NCBI GenBank assembly: GCA_016715365.1
Contig: JADKAM010000001.1
Span: 124,001-188,000 of the forward strand
Length of the DNA stretch: 64,000 bases
Origin: Chitinophagaceae bacterium
GTDB lineage: Bacteria > Bacteroidota > Bacteroidia > Chitinophagales > Chitinophagaceae
Direction: 5' to 3'
The notes under the pieces are model-generated. The model was given only the letters and a program-made list of their open reading frames with translations, searched no databases and had not been told where the DNA came from. This document shows, one piece after another, positions 1 through 7,517 of this stretch; position 1 is the stretch's first letter; the number at the start of each line of letters is the position of its first letter. The position numbers and the translations under genes are program-made.

Positions 1-159
1 CACATTATTTCCGATTACACCGCCAAGTACACCGCCAATTACGGCACCTCCTGCTGCACCTCTCTGTGCTTTGTTTGTTTTTTTAACTGTCTCGCAACCA
101 CCGGCGATTAATATTATAACTGCCAGTATTAAACCTGTATTACCAAATATCTTTTTCAT
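1..159 (-). CDS. Glycine-zipper lipoprotein, N-terminal part (runs off window)
   Basis: Reading leftwards from ATG at 159-157 gives a signal peptide (MKKIFGNTGL then a hydrophobic stretch) ending in an AGGC lipobox at Cys22. A short polar stretch follows, then a glycine-zipper segment (GGAVIGGVLGGVIGN). The reading frame is still open at base 1, so the C-terminus lies outside the window. Gly-zipper lipoproteins of this kind are often the N-terminal part of OmpA-family outer-membrane proteins; whether an OmpA domain follows cannot be seen. The next gene upstream starts at 665, so the two envelope genes may be co-transcribed. Confidence 0.75.
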   Translation of the reverse strand, partial: MKKIFGNTGLILAVIILIAGGCETVKKTNKAQRGAAGGAVIGGVLGGVIGNNV

Positions 160-170
160 AGTAGTGAATT

Positions 171-665
171 TTATTTTTTTACAAATTTGTAAATGATTGC
201 GCCGGGGCGCCCGTCAAAAGTTATTTCAGATCTTAGTTTCAGATTATTGTCACCATGTTCGATAACTGTTAACCGGTAACCATCTCCATTGTCCATCGCA
301 TTTTTCTTATCATCAAGCCTCTTAAACTGAAACTCCTTTGCCGCATCTTCTGGTTCGTAAATAGACCAGCGGATAAAACGCTTTACCGGGGTACAATTTT
401 TACTATTATCTACAATGGAATAGCTTCCCATGCTGTTATTGGAAACAAAATTCCATTCGCTGCCAATAAAACAAGCAAGGTCAGCTTCATTAAACACCCT
501 GGTTTTTAAAACCCCCGCAATTCCCTCTACTGTTGCGGTTTCAAGTATCCAGTTTCCGTTAATATTTTTTTTCATGCTTCTTGCTTCTTTAGTAACAGAG
601 CAGGAAGTAAAAAGAAGTATTGCCAATACAGTAATTAAACTGCCTAACGCAGATTTCAGTTTCAT
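171..665 (-). CDS. Lipocalin-like lipoprotein
   Basis: This is a 164-residue protein with a lipoprotein signal ending FTSC (Cys22), so it is probably anchored in a membrane after export. The mature part begins NINGNWILETA, the opening of lipocalin-like beta-barrel domains, which bind small hydrophobic ligands. No ligand can be inferred. The gap to the downstream glycine-zipper lipoprotein is only 11 bases, which suggests an operon. The 164 bases between this gene and pheS hold nothing I recognise. Confidence 0.7.
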   Translation of the reverse strand: MKLKSALGSLITVLAILLFTSCSVTKEARSMKKNINGNWILETATVEGIAGVLKTRVFNEADLACFIGSEWNFVSNNSMGSYSIVDNSKNCTPVKRFIRWSIYEPEDAAKEFQFKRLDDKKNAMDNGDGYRLTVIEHGDNNLKLRSEITFDGRPGAIIYKFVKK

Positions 666-829
666 AAATTTATTTTATTGAAGACAGGATGCCGTATGCA
701 TCTGCTTATGCCTGCATATTTTCAATTATGATGCCAAAGCAAAAGGCGGGAGTTGTATAATTACGAGTATCTCTTACACAATTATGATGTGTACTGTGTA
801 AAACCCCGTTGATGTTTGCAGATAAATCT

Positions 830-1854
830 TTATACCGCTGAAGTAAATTGTTTTAAAAACCGTACATCGTTTTCGCTGAACAGCCGAAGGTCTTTTATCT
901 GGTATTTAAGCATGGTAATTCTTTCTATACCCATACCAAATGCAAAGCCGGTGTATTTGTTGCTGTCTATGCCGCAGTTGTCTAGTACATTTGGATGTAC
1001 CATACCACATCCCAGAATTTCTACCCAGCCTGTTTTTTTACAAACGCTGCAACCTTCGCCGCCGCAAATTAAACAACTGATGTCCATTTCGGCACTTGGT
1101 TCGGTAAAGGGAAAATAACTGGGGCGAAAACGCACTTTTACATCTTTGCCAAACATTTCCTGCACAAAGAAATACAGTGTTTGTTTCAGATCGGCAAAAG
1201 AAACATTTTCGGCAATGTACAAACCTTCTACCTGGTGAAAAAAGCAATGCGCCCTGGCGCTGATGGTTTCATTGCGGTACACACGGCCCGGGCAAATAAT
1301 GCGGATGGGCAGTTTGCCTTTCTGCATTTCACGAACCTGCACGCTGCTGGTGTGTGTGCGTAAAAGCCAATCGGGATTTTGAGCAATATAAAATGTATCC
1401 TGCATATCACGGGCAGGATGATTTTCGGGTAAGTTTAATGCGGTAAAATTATGAAAATCGTCTTCAATCTCGGGCCCTTCAGCAACAGCAAAACCAAGCC
1501 TTTGAAAAATAGAAATGATTTTATTTTTTACAATGCTGATGGGGTGACGGCTGCCAAGGGGCAGAGAATCAGCAGGCAAGCTAAGGTCTATTTCCGATTT
1601 CAGATTGCCGGTTTCAGATTTTGAGGAAGCATCATTAAGTTCATTGTATTTACATTCGGCAAATAATTTAAACTCATTTAAAAGTTGTCCGGCTTCTTTT
1701 TATTTTCAGCCGCCACATTTTTCATTTCGCCCATAATGGCTTTTACCAGGCCTTTGGTGCCCAGGTATTTAATGCGAAAGGTTTCGGCATCGCCATCATT
1801 AAATGCTGCAATTTCTGCTTTTAAAGCTTCTATCTGTTGTAACAACTGTTCCAT
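830..1854 (-). CDS. pheS: Phenylalanine--tRNA ligase alpha subunit, with a one-base frameshift
   Basis: PheS charges tRNA-Phe as part of the alpha2beta2 synthetase. The C-terminal part (1579-830) has the class II motif 2 (GRVYRNETISARAHCFFHQ), a Cys-rich insertion (CLICGGEGCSVCKKTGW) and motif 3 (GFAFGMGIERITML). The N-terminal part starts at ATG 1854 (MEQLLQQIEALKAEIAAF) and is out of frame with the rest. The break is at a run of five T on the plus strand (1697-1701). One more T would restore a continuous protein of about 341 residues, the normal length. The gene is essential, so a sequencing or assembly error is the most likely cause. A -1 slip on the AAG codon at the same place would give the same protein. 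pheT is not adjacent. Confidence 0.9.
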
Positions 1855-2045
1855 GCTGCAAATATAAGGAACTTGGGTTTTAAGGTCTAAATCCGGGCTT
1901 TGAAAATCAGTTGGGGCTTTATATAATATTTAACAACAGAAATTTTGAAACGGTTTCCCGGCACTATTATCTTCATGTTTCAAATTTTTTATCCCAAACA
2001 TTTATGGACCCCGACTCTGCCAATGCCTGCTTCCCTTACAAGCTA

Positions 2046-2879
2046 ATGGACCTGGTAACTTCGCAAATGGCAAAAACAACCATTGCAACCGTTGTTTTTA
2101 CATCCTGCTATTATTACGAAACCGATACAGACGTTAAAGTAAGTACGGTTAATTTTTCAAAACCAGATACTGCTGTTGTTAAACTGAATGACGCAGGAGC
2201 TCCCAAAAAGAAAAAGAAAACCATTTACCTTACGTTTGATGATGGACCTAATAAAGGCACAAAAAACATGATGCACATTGTGCAGGACGAGGAAATACCG
2301 GTTACATTATTTATTGTAGGTGAACATGTTTATGGCAGTACTGCACAAAACGCCATATTCGACAGCCTGGTTACCTGCAAATACTTTGAAATTGCCAACC
2401 ACAGTTTTACCCATGCCTTTAAAAATAAGTTTGCAAAATTTTACCAGCTTCCGGATAGTGTAGTAAACGATTTTAAACGCTGTGCCGACAGCCTGCACTT
2501 AACCGCAAATATAATACGAACACCCGGCAGGAATATCTGGCGTACCGGATTGATAAACCGAACTGATATCAATTCATCAAAGGCGGCGGCAGACTCACTT
2601 TTTGCCAATGGTTATACCATAGCCGGCTGGGACCTTGAATGGCATTACGATAACCAGCTAAAACTTACAAATACCAGTGATGAAATGATGCAACAGATCG
2701 ACAGTATGTTTACGAATGCCAAAACAAAAACGTCAGATCACCTGGTGCTGCTTGCACACGACCAGGTGTATGAAGACCCGGCCGATTCAATAGAACTAAG
2801 GCAATTCATCATCAAATTAAAGGCTAAAAATGAATACAATTTTGAGCAGGTGAGCAGGTATCCCCATTTAAAAAATTAA
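2046..2879 (+). CDS. Polysaccharide deacetylase (NodB-type) lipoprotein
   Basis: The NodB motifs are present in order: TFDDGP (metal-binding Asp pair), NHSFTH (the HxxxH metal ligands), RTPGRN, AGWDLEW and LLAHDQ. Such enzymes are metal-dependent deacetylases of N-acetylated glycans such as peptidoglycan or chitin oligomers. The start is uncertain: in-frame ATGs lie at 1911, 2004, 2046 and 2067. I chose 2046 because it places a hydrophobic segment ending in FTSC just after the start, which looks like a short lipoprotein signal. Substrate unknown. Confidence 0.8.
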   Translation: MDLVTSQMAKTTIATVVFTSCYYYETDTDVKVSTVNFSKPDTAVVKLNDAGAPKKKKKTIYLTFDDGPNKGTKNMMHIVQDEEIPVTLFIVGEHVYGSTAQNAIFDSLVTCKYFEIANHSFTHAFKNKFAKFYQLPDSVVNDFKRCADSLHLTANIIRTPGRNIWRTGLINRTDINSSKAAADSLFANGYTIAGWDLEWHYDNQLKLTNTSDEMMQQIDSMFTNAKTKTSDHLVLLAHDQVYEDPADSIELRQFIIKLKAKNEYNFEQVSRYPHLKN

Positions 2880-2929
2880 CGCTTTCGTTTACAGAAAAGC
2901 TTTAATTTTAGTTTCTAAATTTTACAACT

Positions 2930-3694
2930 ATGGCACTTTTTAAAAGTAGTAACCCGGTTCTGACAGAAAAGAGATTTAAAGACACCGTATTAGATGAGGT
3001 AATCAGTCATGAAAATGCCATGACTGTAAGAGGAACCATGAACAAATTCGGCTTTTTATTTTTAATGGTAATGGGAACAGCTTTTTATTCCTGGAAAGAA
3101 TTTGCTGATGGAGGGAACGTGATGCCCTTAATATTGACCGGGGCTATTGGAGGATTGGTTGTGGCAATCGTACTGATGTTTAAAAAGGAATGGTCCCCTT
3201 TTCTTGCACCAGCCTATGCCTTGCTGGAAGGTTTATTTGTAGGTGCAATATCTGCCTACTACAATTTCGCTTTTGCTGACCAGGCTCCGGGAATTGTAAT
3301 GAATGCGGTAGGTCTTACTTTCGGCACCTGCATTGCCATGTATCTTTTATATACTTTTAAAATCATTAAAGCCACCGCAAAGTTCAGGGCTATTGTTGTA
3401 ACTGCTACTGCAGGTATAGCAATTTTTTACCTCATAACCTTCGCCTTAAGTTTCTTTGGAATATCTGTGCCATTTCTTCATGAAAGCAGCGCATTAGGTA
3501 TTGGATTCTCAATTTTTGTTGTGGCACTGGCTGCACTTAACCTGATTCTGAATTTTGATATGATAGAAACAGGCGCTGAATTGGGCGCTCCCAAGTATAT
3601 GGAATGGTATAGTGCATTTGGTTTACTGGTAGTGATTGTTTGGTTATACCTTGAAATTTTAAGGTTGTTATCCCTGCTATCAGGCAGAGATTAA
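2930..3694 (+). CDS. Bax inhibitor-1 / YccA family membrane protein
   Basis: This is a 254-residue integral membrane protein with about seven hydrophobic segments after a charged N-terminus (LTEKRFKD). The overall pattern and the C-terminal segment (LLVVIVWLYLEILRLLSLL) match the BI-1/YccA family. Members are membrane proteins linked in some bacteria to FtsH protease control or ion leak; the role here is unknown. The gene ends just before a bidirectional terminator and converges on arsC. Confidence 0.85.
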   Translation: MALFKSSNPVLTEKRFKDTVLDEVISHENAMTVRGTMNKFGFLFLMVMGTAFYSWKEFADGGNVMPLILTGAIGGLVVAIVLMFKKEWSPFLAPAYALLEGLFVGAISAYYNFAFADQAPGIVMNAVGLTFGTCIAMYLLYTFKIIKATAKFRAIVVTATAGIAIFYLITFALSFFGISVPFLHESSALGIGFSIFVVALAALNLILNFDMIETGAELGAPKYMEWYSAFGLLVVIVWLYLEILRLLSLLSGRD

Positions 3695-3711
3695 AATAAA
3701 ATCATTGACAT

Positions 3712-3746
3712 AAAAAAATCCCCCGATTTCATCAGGGGATTTTTTT
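3712..3746. terminator. Bidirectional rho-independent terminator
   Basis: A run of seven A plus TCCCCC pairs with GGGGA plus seven T across a 10-base loop. Both strands therefore end a GC stem in a U tract. It lies between the converging BI-1 gene and arsC and overlaps the arsC stop codon. Confidence 0.85.
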
Positions 3747-4143
3747 ATTTTATATCTCTGATCAGTTCTTCCACTTTTCTGTTTATTAAATCCCTCACTT
3801 CATTAAATTCTTTTCGTTCCATATACTTCGGATCTGGGATCTGCCAGTCGATGAATTGTTTGGCGGGCATCCAGGGACAGGCATCCCCGCAACCCATGGT
3901 TACCACTGCATCAAAAGGGGCAAATGCTTTTACTTCATCCAGGCTTTTGCTGTCGTGTTTGCTTAAATCATAGCCCAACTCTTTCATAGCTGCAATGGCT
4001 TTTGGATTTACAATGCCACTGGGTTTACTGCCTGCGCTGTATGCTTCCACATCATTGCCACCCAGCATTTTTGCAAATGCCTGGCTCATTTGTGAGCGGT
4101 TGCTGTTTTCAATACAAACAAAAAGTAATTTCTTTTTTTTCAT
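3745..4143 (-). CDS. arsC: Arsenate reductase, low-molecular-weight phosphatase family
   Basis: This 132-residue protein reduces arsenate to arsenite. The P-loop CIENSNR (Cys10 to Arg16) is the CX5R catalytic loop of the LMW-PTP fold. MGCGDACP supplies further cysteines typical of thioredoxin-coupled ArsC, and IPDP matches the general-acid region. The start at 4143 is supported by a 4-base ATGA overlap with the stop of the preceding GNAT gene; an upstream in-frame codon at 4167 would overlap that gene more deeply. It is the last gene of the arsenic operon, ending in the terminator. Confidence 0.92.
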   Translation of the reverse strand: MKKKKLLFVCIENSNRSQMSQAFAKMLGGNDVEAYSAGSKPSGIVNPKAIAAMKELGYDLSKHDSKSLDEVKAFAPFDAVVTMGCGDACPWMPAKQFIDWQIPDPKYMERKEFNEVRDLINRKVEELIRDIK

Positions 4144-4631
4144 ACGTTGTTGTTTTGTAAATAACACATCATGTATTCATCAATAAAACGGTTTTGGCTG
4201 GCCAGGTAAGAATAATTTTTCAAAAGGCCTTCTGTTACAAAGCCGCATTTTTTATATAGGGCTATCGCTTTTTCATTTTCGGTAGAAACAGTTAAGTCAA
4301 CCCTGCTGCGATTATGTGCCTTTGCAAAAGTTATAATATCCTGCATCAACAAAACTCCAAAGCCTTTACCTGTATGTACCGGGTGAATTGCCAACCCACC
4401 CACATACATTTTATGACTGTCCCTGTAGCGGTGTAGTACTAATTTACACATACCTGCATCGGCAGTACCATCATTAAACTTATACAGCACCTGCTGCTGT
4501 AGCAAATCATTAAAAATAGGTTTAAACATGTCCTTTTCCATTACTTCATACAATAAAAATGGATTTACCTGCTGATGCATGTACAGGCTGTAAAAAAAAT
4601 CAAAATCAGTTGCTATGGCTTTTACCAACAT
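4140..4631 (-). CDS. GNAT family N-acetyltransferase
   Basis: This 163-residue protein has a GNAT fold signature. LAIHPVHTGKGFGVLLMQ carries the acetyl-CoA pyrophosphate loop, and NEKAIALYKKCGFVTEG is the usual C-terminal motif. The substrate is unknown. It lies between the arsN2-like gene (gap 4 bases) and arsC (4-base overlap), so it is co-translated with arsenic genes, but family features alone do not tie it to arsenic. Confidence 0.8.
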   Translation of the reverse strand: MLVKAIATDFDFFYSLYMHQQVNPFLLYEVMEKDMFKPIFNDLLQQQVLYKFNDGTADAGMCKLVLHRYRDSHKMYVGGLAIHPVHTGKGFGVLLMQDIITFAKAHNRSRVDLTVSTENEKAIALYKKCGFVTEGLLKNYSYLASQNRFIDEYMMCYLQNNNV

Positions 4632-4635
4632 TGCT

Positions 4636-5088
4636 TTATATTTTCTTTTTCATTACTACAGCTGATGAAGGGCATAAAGAGATAAACTCTGCCGTTTGTT
4701 GTACAGAAACCGGGCTTTCTTCTCTTTTGATAACACAATAACCCTGCTTATCAAAAAAATCCTTTGCTGTGGTTGTTAGTAAATACATACAATTGATGCC
4801 GCTTTCCTTTGCATAGTTTTCTATCTCCTCATTAATGATGCTGCCATAGCCTTTGCCTTGTTCTTCGTTTATAACACTTACGCTGCGGAGCAAAGCACAA
4901 TCATCAAATATTTCCAGACCGGCAGTGCCAATTATTTTTTCACCATTCATTAATAAGTACATCAGTTTATCTTCATTAATATCTGAAGTGGGTAAATTTT
5001 GTTGCTGTAATATCTCAATTGCCTGCAATCTTTCTTTTTCAGTTACTGCAATTTTTAAAGCAGTGGGTGTTGTTTTTTCTGTTATCAC
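4636..5088 (-). CDS. arsN2: ArsN2-like arsenic-resistance N-acetyltransferase
   Basis: A small GNAT protein whose C-terminal half (LLTTTAKDFFDKQGY, then EFISLCPSSAVVM) matches the ArsN2 group found in arsenic operons. The GNAT loop is EEQGKGYGSIIN. Some ArsN proteins acetylate organoarsenicals such as arsinothricin; this activity is inferred. No ATG exists near the 5' end. I use GTG at 5088. An alternative TTG at 5124 would sit inside the 32-base palindrome. About 150 residues from GTG. Confidence 0.72.
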   Translation of the reverse strand: MITEKTTPTALKIAVTEKERLQAIEILQQQNLPTSDINEDKLMYLLMNGEKIIGTAGLEIFDDCALLRSVSVINEEQGKGYGSIINEEIENYAKESGINCMYLLTTTAKDFFDKQGYCVIKREESPVSVQQTAEFISLCPSSAVVMKKKI

Positions 5089-5113
5089 AATTTTTAATTT
5101 AAAAGATTTTAAA

Positions 5114-5145
5114 AGCTTTGCCAAAGTTTAAACTTTGGCAAAGCT
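5114..5145. repeat. Perfect 32-base palindrome
   Basis: AGCTTTGCCAAAGTTT followed directly by its exact reverse complement (16+16, no loop). It lies between the Cys-Cys peptide stop and the arsN2-like gene. On the minus strand it is followed by TTTAAAATCTTTT. It could be an attenuator or terminator inside the arsenic operon, a protein-binding site or an mRNA stability element. Confidence 0.75.
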
Positions 5146-5150
5146 AATTT

Positions 5151-5228
5151 TTAGCAGCAATCCTTATCGGTTAGGCCGCAGCATCCGTTTGTTGTACAAC
5201 AGTTTGGATCTTTTGTGTTTGTGTTCAT
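5151..5228 (-). CDS. 25-residue Cys-Cys peptide in arsenic operon
   Basis: ATG at 5228 to TAA at 5151 encodes a 25-residue peptide with three adjacent Cys pairs (PNCC, GCCG, DCC), or six cysteines out of 25. It sits between arsM (gap 31 bases) and the arsN2-like gene on the same strand. Similar CC pairs occur in neighbouring ArsM (N- and C-terminal) and at the C-terminus of ArsR. A soft-metal or arsenite-binding role is inferred from composition and context only. The reading frame is short enough that it might not be translated. Confidence 0.5.
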   Translation of the reverse strand: MNTNTKDPNCCTTNGCCGLTDKDCC

Positions 5229-5259
5229 GGCTATACTTTTAAAGGATGAAAAAACATTC

Positions 5260-6117
5260 CTAGCAGCATCCACTTCCGGGTTCGCAGCAATTCCTGTCGT
5301 CTTTGGCCGGTTTTTCGGCATACACGGTAATGCTGGTTATTTTGGTGTTGCCGTTTTTGTATTCAGCAATTTCAGTTTCTGATAAATAATTTTTTAAAAT
5401 ATCATCGGGTATGATAATTTCCTTTTCCTTTTGCAACAGAATATTTTGGAAGCCTGCAGCTTCTATCATCTCCAGGTACACCTGTTTTTGAATGGCACCA
5501 CTTACACAGCCTGCATATAATTCTGCTACTTCCCTCCATTTGGCAGGCAAGGCACCTTCCAGTACAATATCAGATATTGAAAAATGAGCCCCGGGTTTTA
5601 ATACCCTGAAAATTTCGCTGATCACTTTATGTTTGTTGGGCACCAAATTGAGTACACAGTTGCTTACAATTACATCGGCATAATTACTGGTAACAGGCAT
5701 ATCGTCAATATCCCCCAGTCTGAATTCTACATTATTAAAACTCAGTTTTTCGGCATTGGTTCTTGCTTTGGCAATCATAGCTTCAGTAAAATCAATACCC
5801 AGTACTTTGCCGTTTTCGCCCACAATTTTACGGGCAATAAAAGCATCATTGCCGGCACCGCTGCCCAGATCAATAACTGTATCCCCTGCTTTGATTTTAG
5901 CAAATTCGGTTGGCAAACCGCAACCCAGGCCAAGATCAGCATCCGGATTATAGCCTTCCATTTTTGTATAATCATCGCTCATGATGTTATACACTTCATC
6001 ACCACAGCAACTTGATGTGGCTCCGCAACAGGAAGTTGCATTTTGTGTTTGGCTTTGTTCTGCAATAGCAGCGTACTTTTCCTTTACCAGTTCTTTAATT
6101 TGAGATTCGTTGTCCAT
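5260..6117 (-). CDS. arsM: Arsenite S-adenosylmethionine methyltransferase
   Basis: A 285-residue Rossmann-fold methyltransferase that methylates As(III). SAM motif I is DLGSGAGNDAF. The conserved ArsM cysteines are visible at LGLGCGLP, SNCVLNL and LYAGCVSG. The N-terminus has two extra Cys pairs (TSCCGATSSCCGDE), and the C-terminus ends NCCEPGSGCC. It lies 30 bases after arsR. I see no arsenite exporter (ArsB/Acr3) in the window, so methylation may be the local route of detoxification. Confidence 0.93.
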   Translation of the reverse strand: MDNESQIKELVKEKYAAIAEQSQTQNATSCCGATSSCCGDEVYNIMSDDYTKMEGYNPDADLGLGCGLPTEFAKIKAGDTVIDLGSGAGNDAFIARKIVGENGKVLGIDFTEAMIAKARTNAEKLSFNNVEFRLGDIDDMPVTSNYADVIVSNCVLNLVPNKHKVISEIFRVLKPGAHFSISDIVLEGALPAKWREVAELYAGCVSGAIQKQVYLEMIEAAGFQNILLQKEKEIIIPDDILKNYLSETEIAEYKNGNTKITSITVYAEKPAKDDRNCCEPGSGCC

Positions 6118-6147
6118 GGCTTTATATTTTATTGGTTAAATTTAATT

Positions 6148-6483
6148 TCAGCAACAGGCTTTCTCATTCTGCACTTTCAGTTTATTAAATAAGAAACTGA
6201 ACTCGCCCATAAATTTTTCAAAGGCCTTCCAGTTAATACAGTAACAGCTGCGTGGACCGTCAATACTGCCATTAATCAAGCCGGCATTCTTTAGTTCTTT
6301 TAAATGCTGGGATACGGTTGATTGTGAAAGCGGTAACACTTCTACGATCTCACCGCAAATACATTCATTCTTTTGTGCCAGCAATTTTAAAATGGCAATA
6401 CGGGCAGGATGAGCCAGGGCTTTGGCAAACTCTGCCAGTTCCTGCTCTTTTTGGGTAAACGCTTCTTTTTTGTGAATGGCCAT
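6148..6483 (-). CDS. arsR: ArsR family transcriptional repressor
   Basis: A 111-residue winged-helix protein. ECICGEIVEVLPLSQSTVSQ contains a Cys-x-Cys metalloid-sensing candidate followed by the recognition helix (SQSTVSQHLKEL). The C-terminus ends KACC. ArsR-type repressors leave DNA on binding As(III)/Sb(III). It is first in the arsenic operon, and an inverted repeat overlaps its promoter, as expected for autoregulation. Confidence 0.9.
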   Translation of the reverse strand: MAIHKKEAFTQKEQELAEFAKALAHPARIAILKLLAQKNECICGEIVEVLPLSQSTVSQHLKELKNAGLINGSIDGPRSCYCINWKAFEKFMGEFSFLFNKLKVQNEKACC

Positions 6484-6496
6484 TGTTTTATTTTAT

Positions 6497-6533
6497 ATCG
6501 CAAATATACGATTAATCAAATGGAACGACCAAA
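6497..6533 (-). promoter_or_regulatory. arsR promoter with overlapping operator
   Basis: On the minus strand a -33 TTTG (6533-6530) is followed after 21 bases by TATATTTG (6508-6501), a full match to the Bacteroidota -7 element TAnnTTTG. ATCG and CGAT arms (6497-6512) flank the -7 element symmetrically, which fits an ArsR operator. The arsR ATG is at 6483. Confidence 0.7.
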
Positions 6534-6543
6534 ATTATTTTTA

Positions 6544-6571
6544 TAAAAAAAGTCAGGCTATTGGCCTGACT
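6544..6571 (-). terminator. Rho-independent terminator after AIM24-family gene
   Basis: On the minus strand AGTCAGGC and GCCTGACT pair across a 5-base loop and are followed by seven T. It lies 25 bases after the stop at 6596 and insulates the arsenic promoter. Confidence 0.85.
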
Positions 6572-6595
6572 GCATATTTTTAATTGATTTGATAG

Positions 6596-7387
6596 TTATT
6601 CCCTTCCATCCAGCAAATTACCAAGCCCGCCTAAAACTCCTCCTTCTTCTTTGCGCTTGTAAGTACCATACTGCATAATGCGGCCTGCCAGGCGGCTGAT
6701 GGGCAAACTTTGCAGCCATACATGACCGGGGCCGGTAAGTTTTGCAAAGAACAATCCTTCGCCACCAAACATAAAATTCTTGATACCCTTCACCATTTCT
6801 ATATCAAAATCTACATTGGGTGTATAAGCCACCACACAACCGGTATCTACTTTTAAAACTTCGCCCGGTTGTAATTGCCGCTCAACCACATAGCCACCGG
6901 CATGTGCAAAAGCCAGTCCGTCGCCTTCCAGTTTTTGCATAATAAAACCTTCGCCGCCAAAAATACCGGTACCCAGCCTGCGCTGAAATTCAATACCAAT
7001 GCTTACTCCTTTAGCTGAGCATAGGAAAGCATCTTTTTGTGCAATGATCTTACCACCCAGTTCCTGTAAATCGAACTTAATGATTTTGCCGGTATACGGT
7101 GAAGCAAAGCTTACTCTTTTTTTTCCCTGCCCGGTGTTGGTAAATGCCGTCATAAATAAACTTTCGCCGGTAATAAGGCGTTTGCCGGCACTCATTAATT
7201 TACCCAAAAATCCGCCGCCTTGTTGCTGGCTTCCATCTCCAAAAATGGTTTCCATTTCAATGCCGTTGTCCATCATCATAAAGGCACCGCTTTCTGCAAT
7301 GGCTGTTTCGCCGGGGTCCAGTTCAATTTCTACAAACTGAAGTTCTTCCCCGTGAATTTTGTAATCAATTTCATGGTTTGTTCGCAT
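6596..7387 (-). CDS. TIGR00266 / AIM24 family protein
   Basis: A 263-residue beta-rich protein of the AIM24/TIGR00266 family. Features seen include ELDPGETAIAESGAFMMM near the N-terminus and glycine-rich strands such as GGEGFIMQKLEGDGLAF and FGGEGLFFAKLTGPG. The molecular role of bacterial members is not known. It is a single-gene unit: a terminator follows, and 130 bases separate it from the efflux operon. Confidence 0.85.
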   Translation of the reverse strand: MRTNHEIDYKIHGEELQFVEIELDPGETAIAESGAFMMMDNGIEMETIFGDGSQQQGGGFLGKLMSAGKRLITGESLFMTAFTNTGQGKKRVSFASPYTGKIIKFDLQELGGKIIAQKDAFLCSAKGVSIGIEFQRRLGTGIFGGEGFIMQKLEGDGLAFAHAGGYVVERQLQPGEVLKVDTGCVVAYTPNVDFDIEMVKGIKNFMFGGEGLFFAKLTGPGHVWLQSLPISRLAGRIMQYGTYKRKEEGGVLGGLGNLLDGRE

Positions 7388-7451
7388 GGCTATATTTTTT
7401 TTGTGAAGATAATATCAAATAAAAAAAAGAAAACATAAAATTATGATGAAA

Positions 7452-7489
7452 GGAAAAAATGCCACCCATTTGCATGAGCAGCATTTTCC
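7452..7489 (-). terminator. Probable terminator of the first RND efflux operon
   Basis: On the minus strand GGAAAATGC pairs with GCATTTTTTCC across about 18 bases, so the 3' arm doubles as a U-rich tract. It lies about 30 bases after the pump stop at 7518. Confidence 0.55.
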
Positions 7490-7517
7490 AGATTTTCCAT
7501 TTCAGGAATACATTATA

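Noticed and set aside
1038..1247. Short open frames opposite or inside pheS and other genes
   Set aside because: They are out-of-frame shadows of clearly coding genes, with no homology features or start context.
1685..1710. Programmed -1 frameshift in pheS
   Set aside because: The site lacks a full slippery heptamer (only five A on the coding strand), and PheS is not known to use one. Sequencing error is simpler, especially with a similar break in the RND gene.
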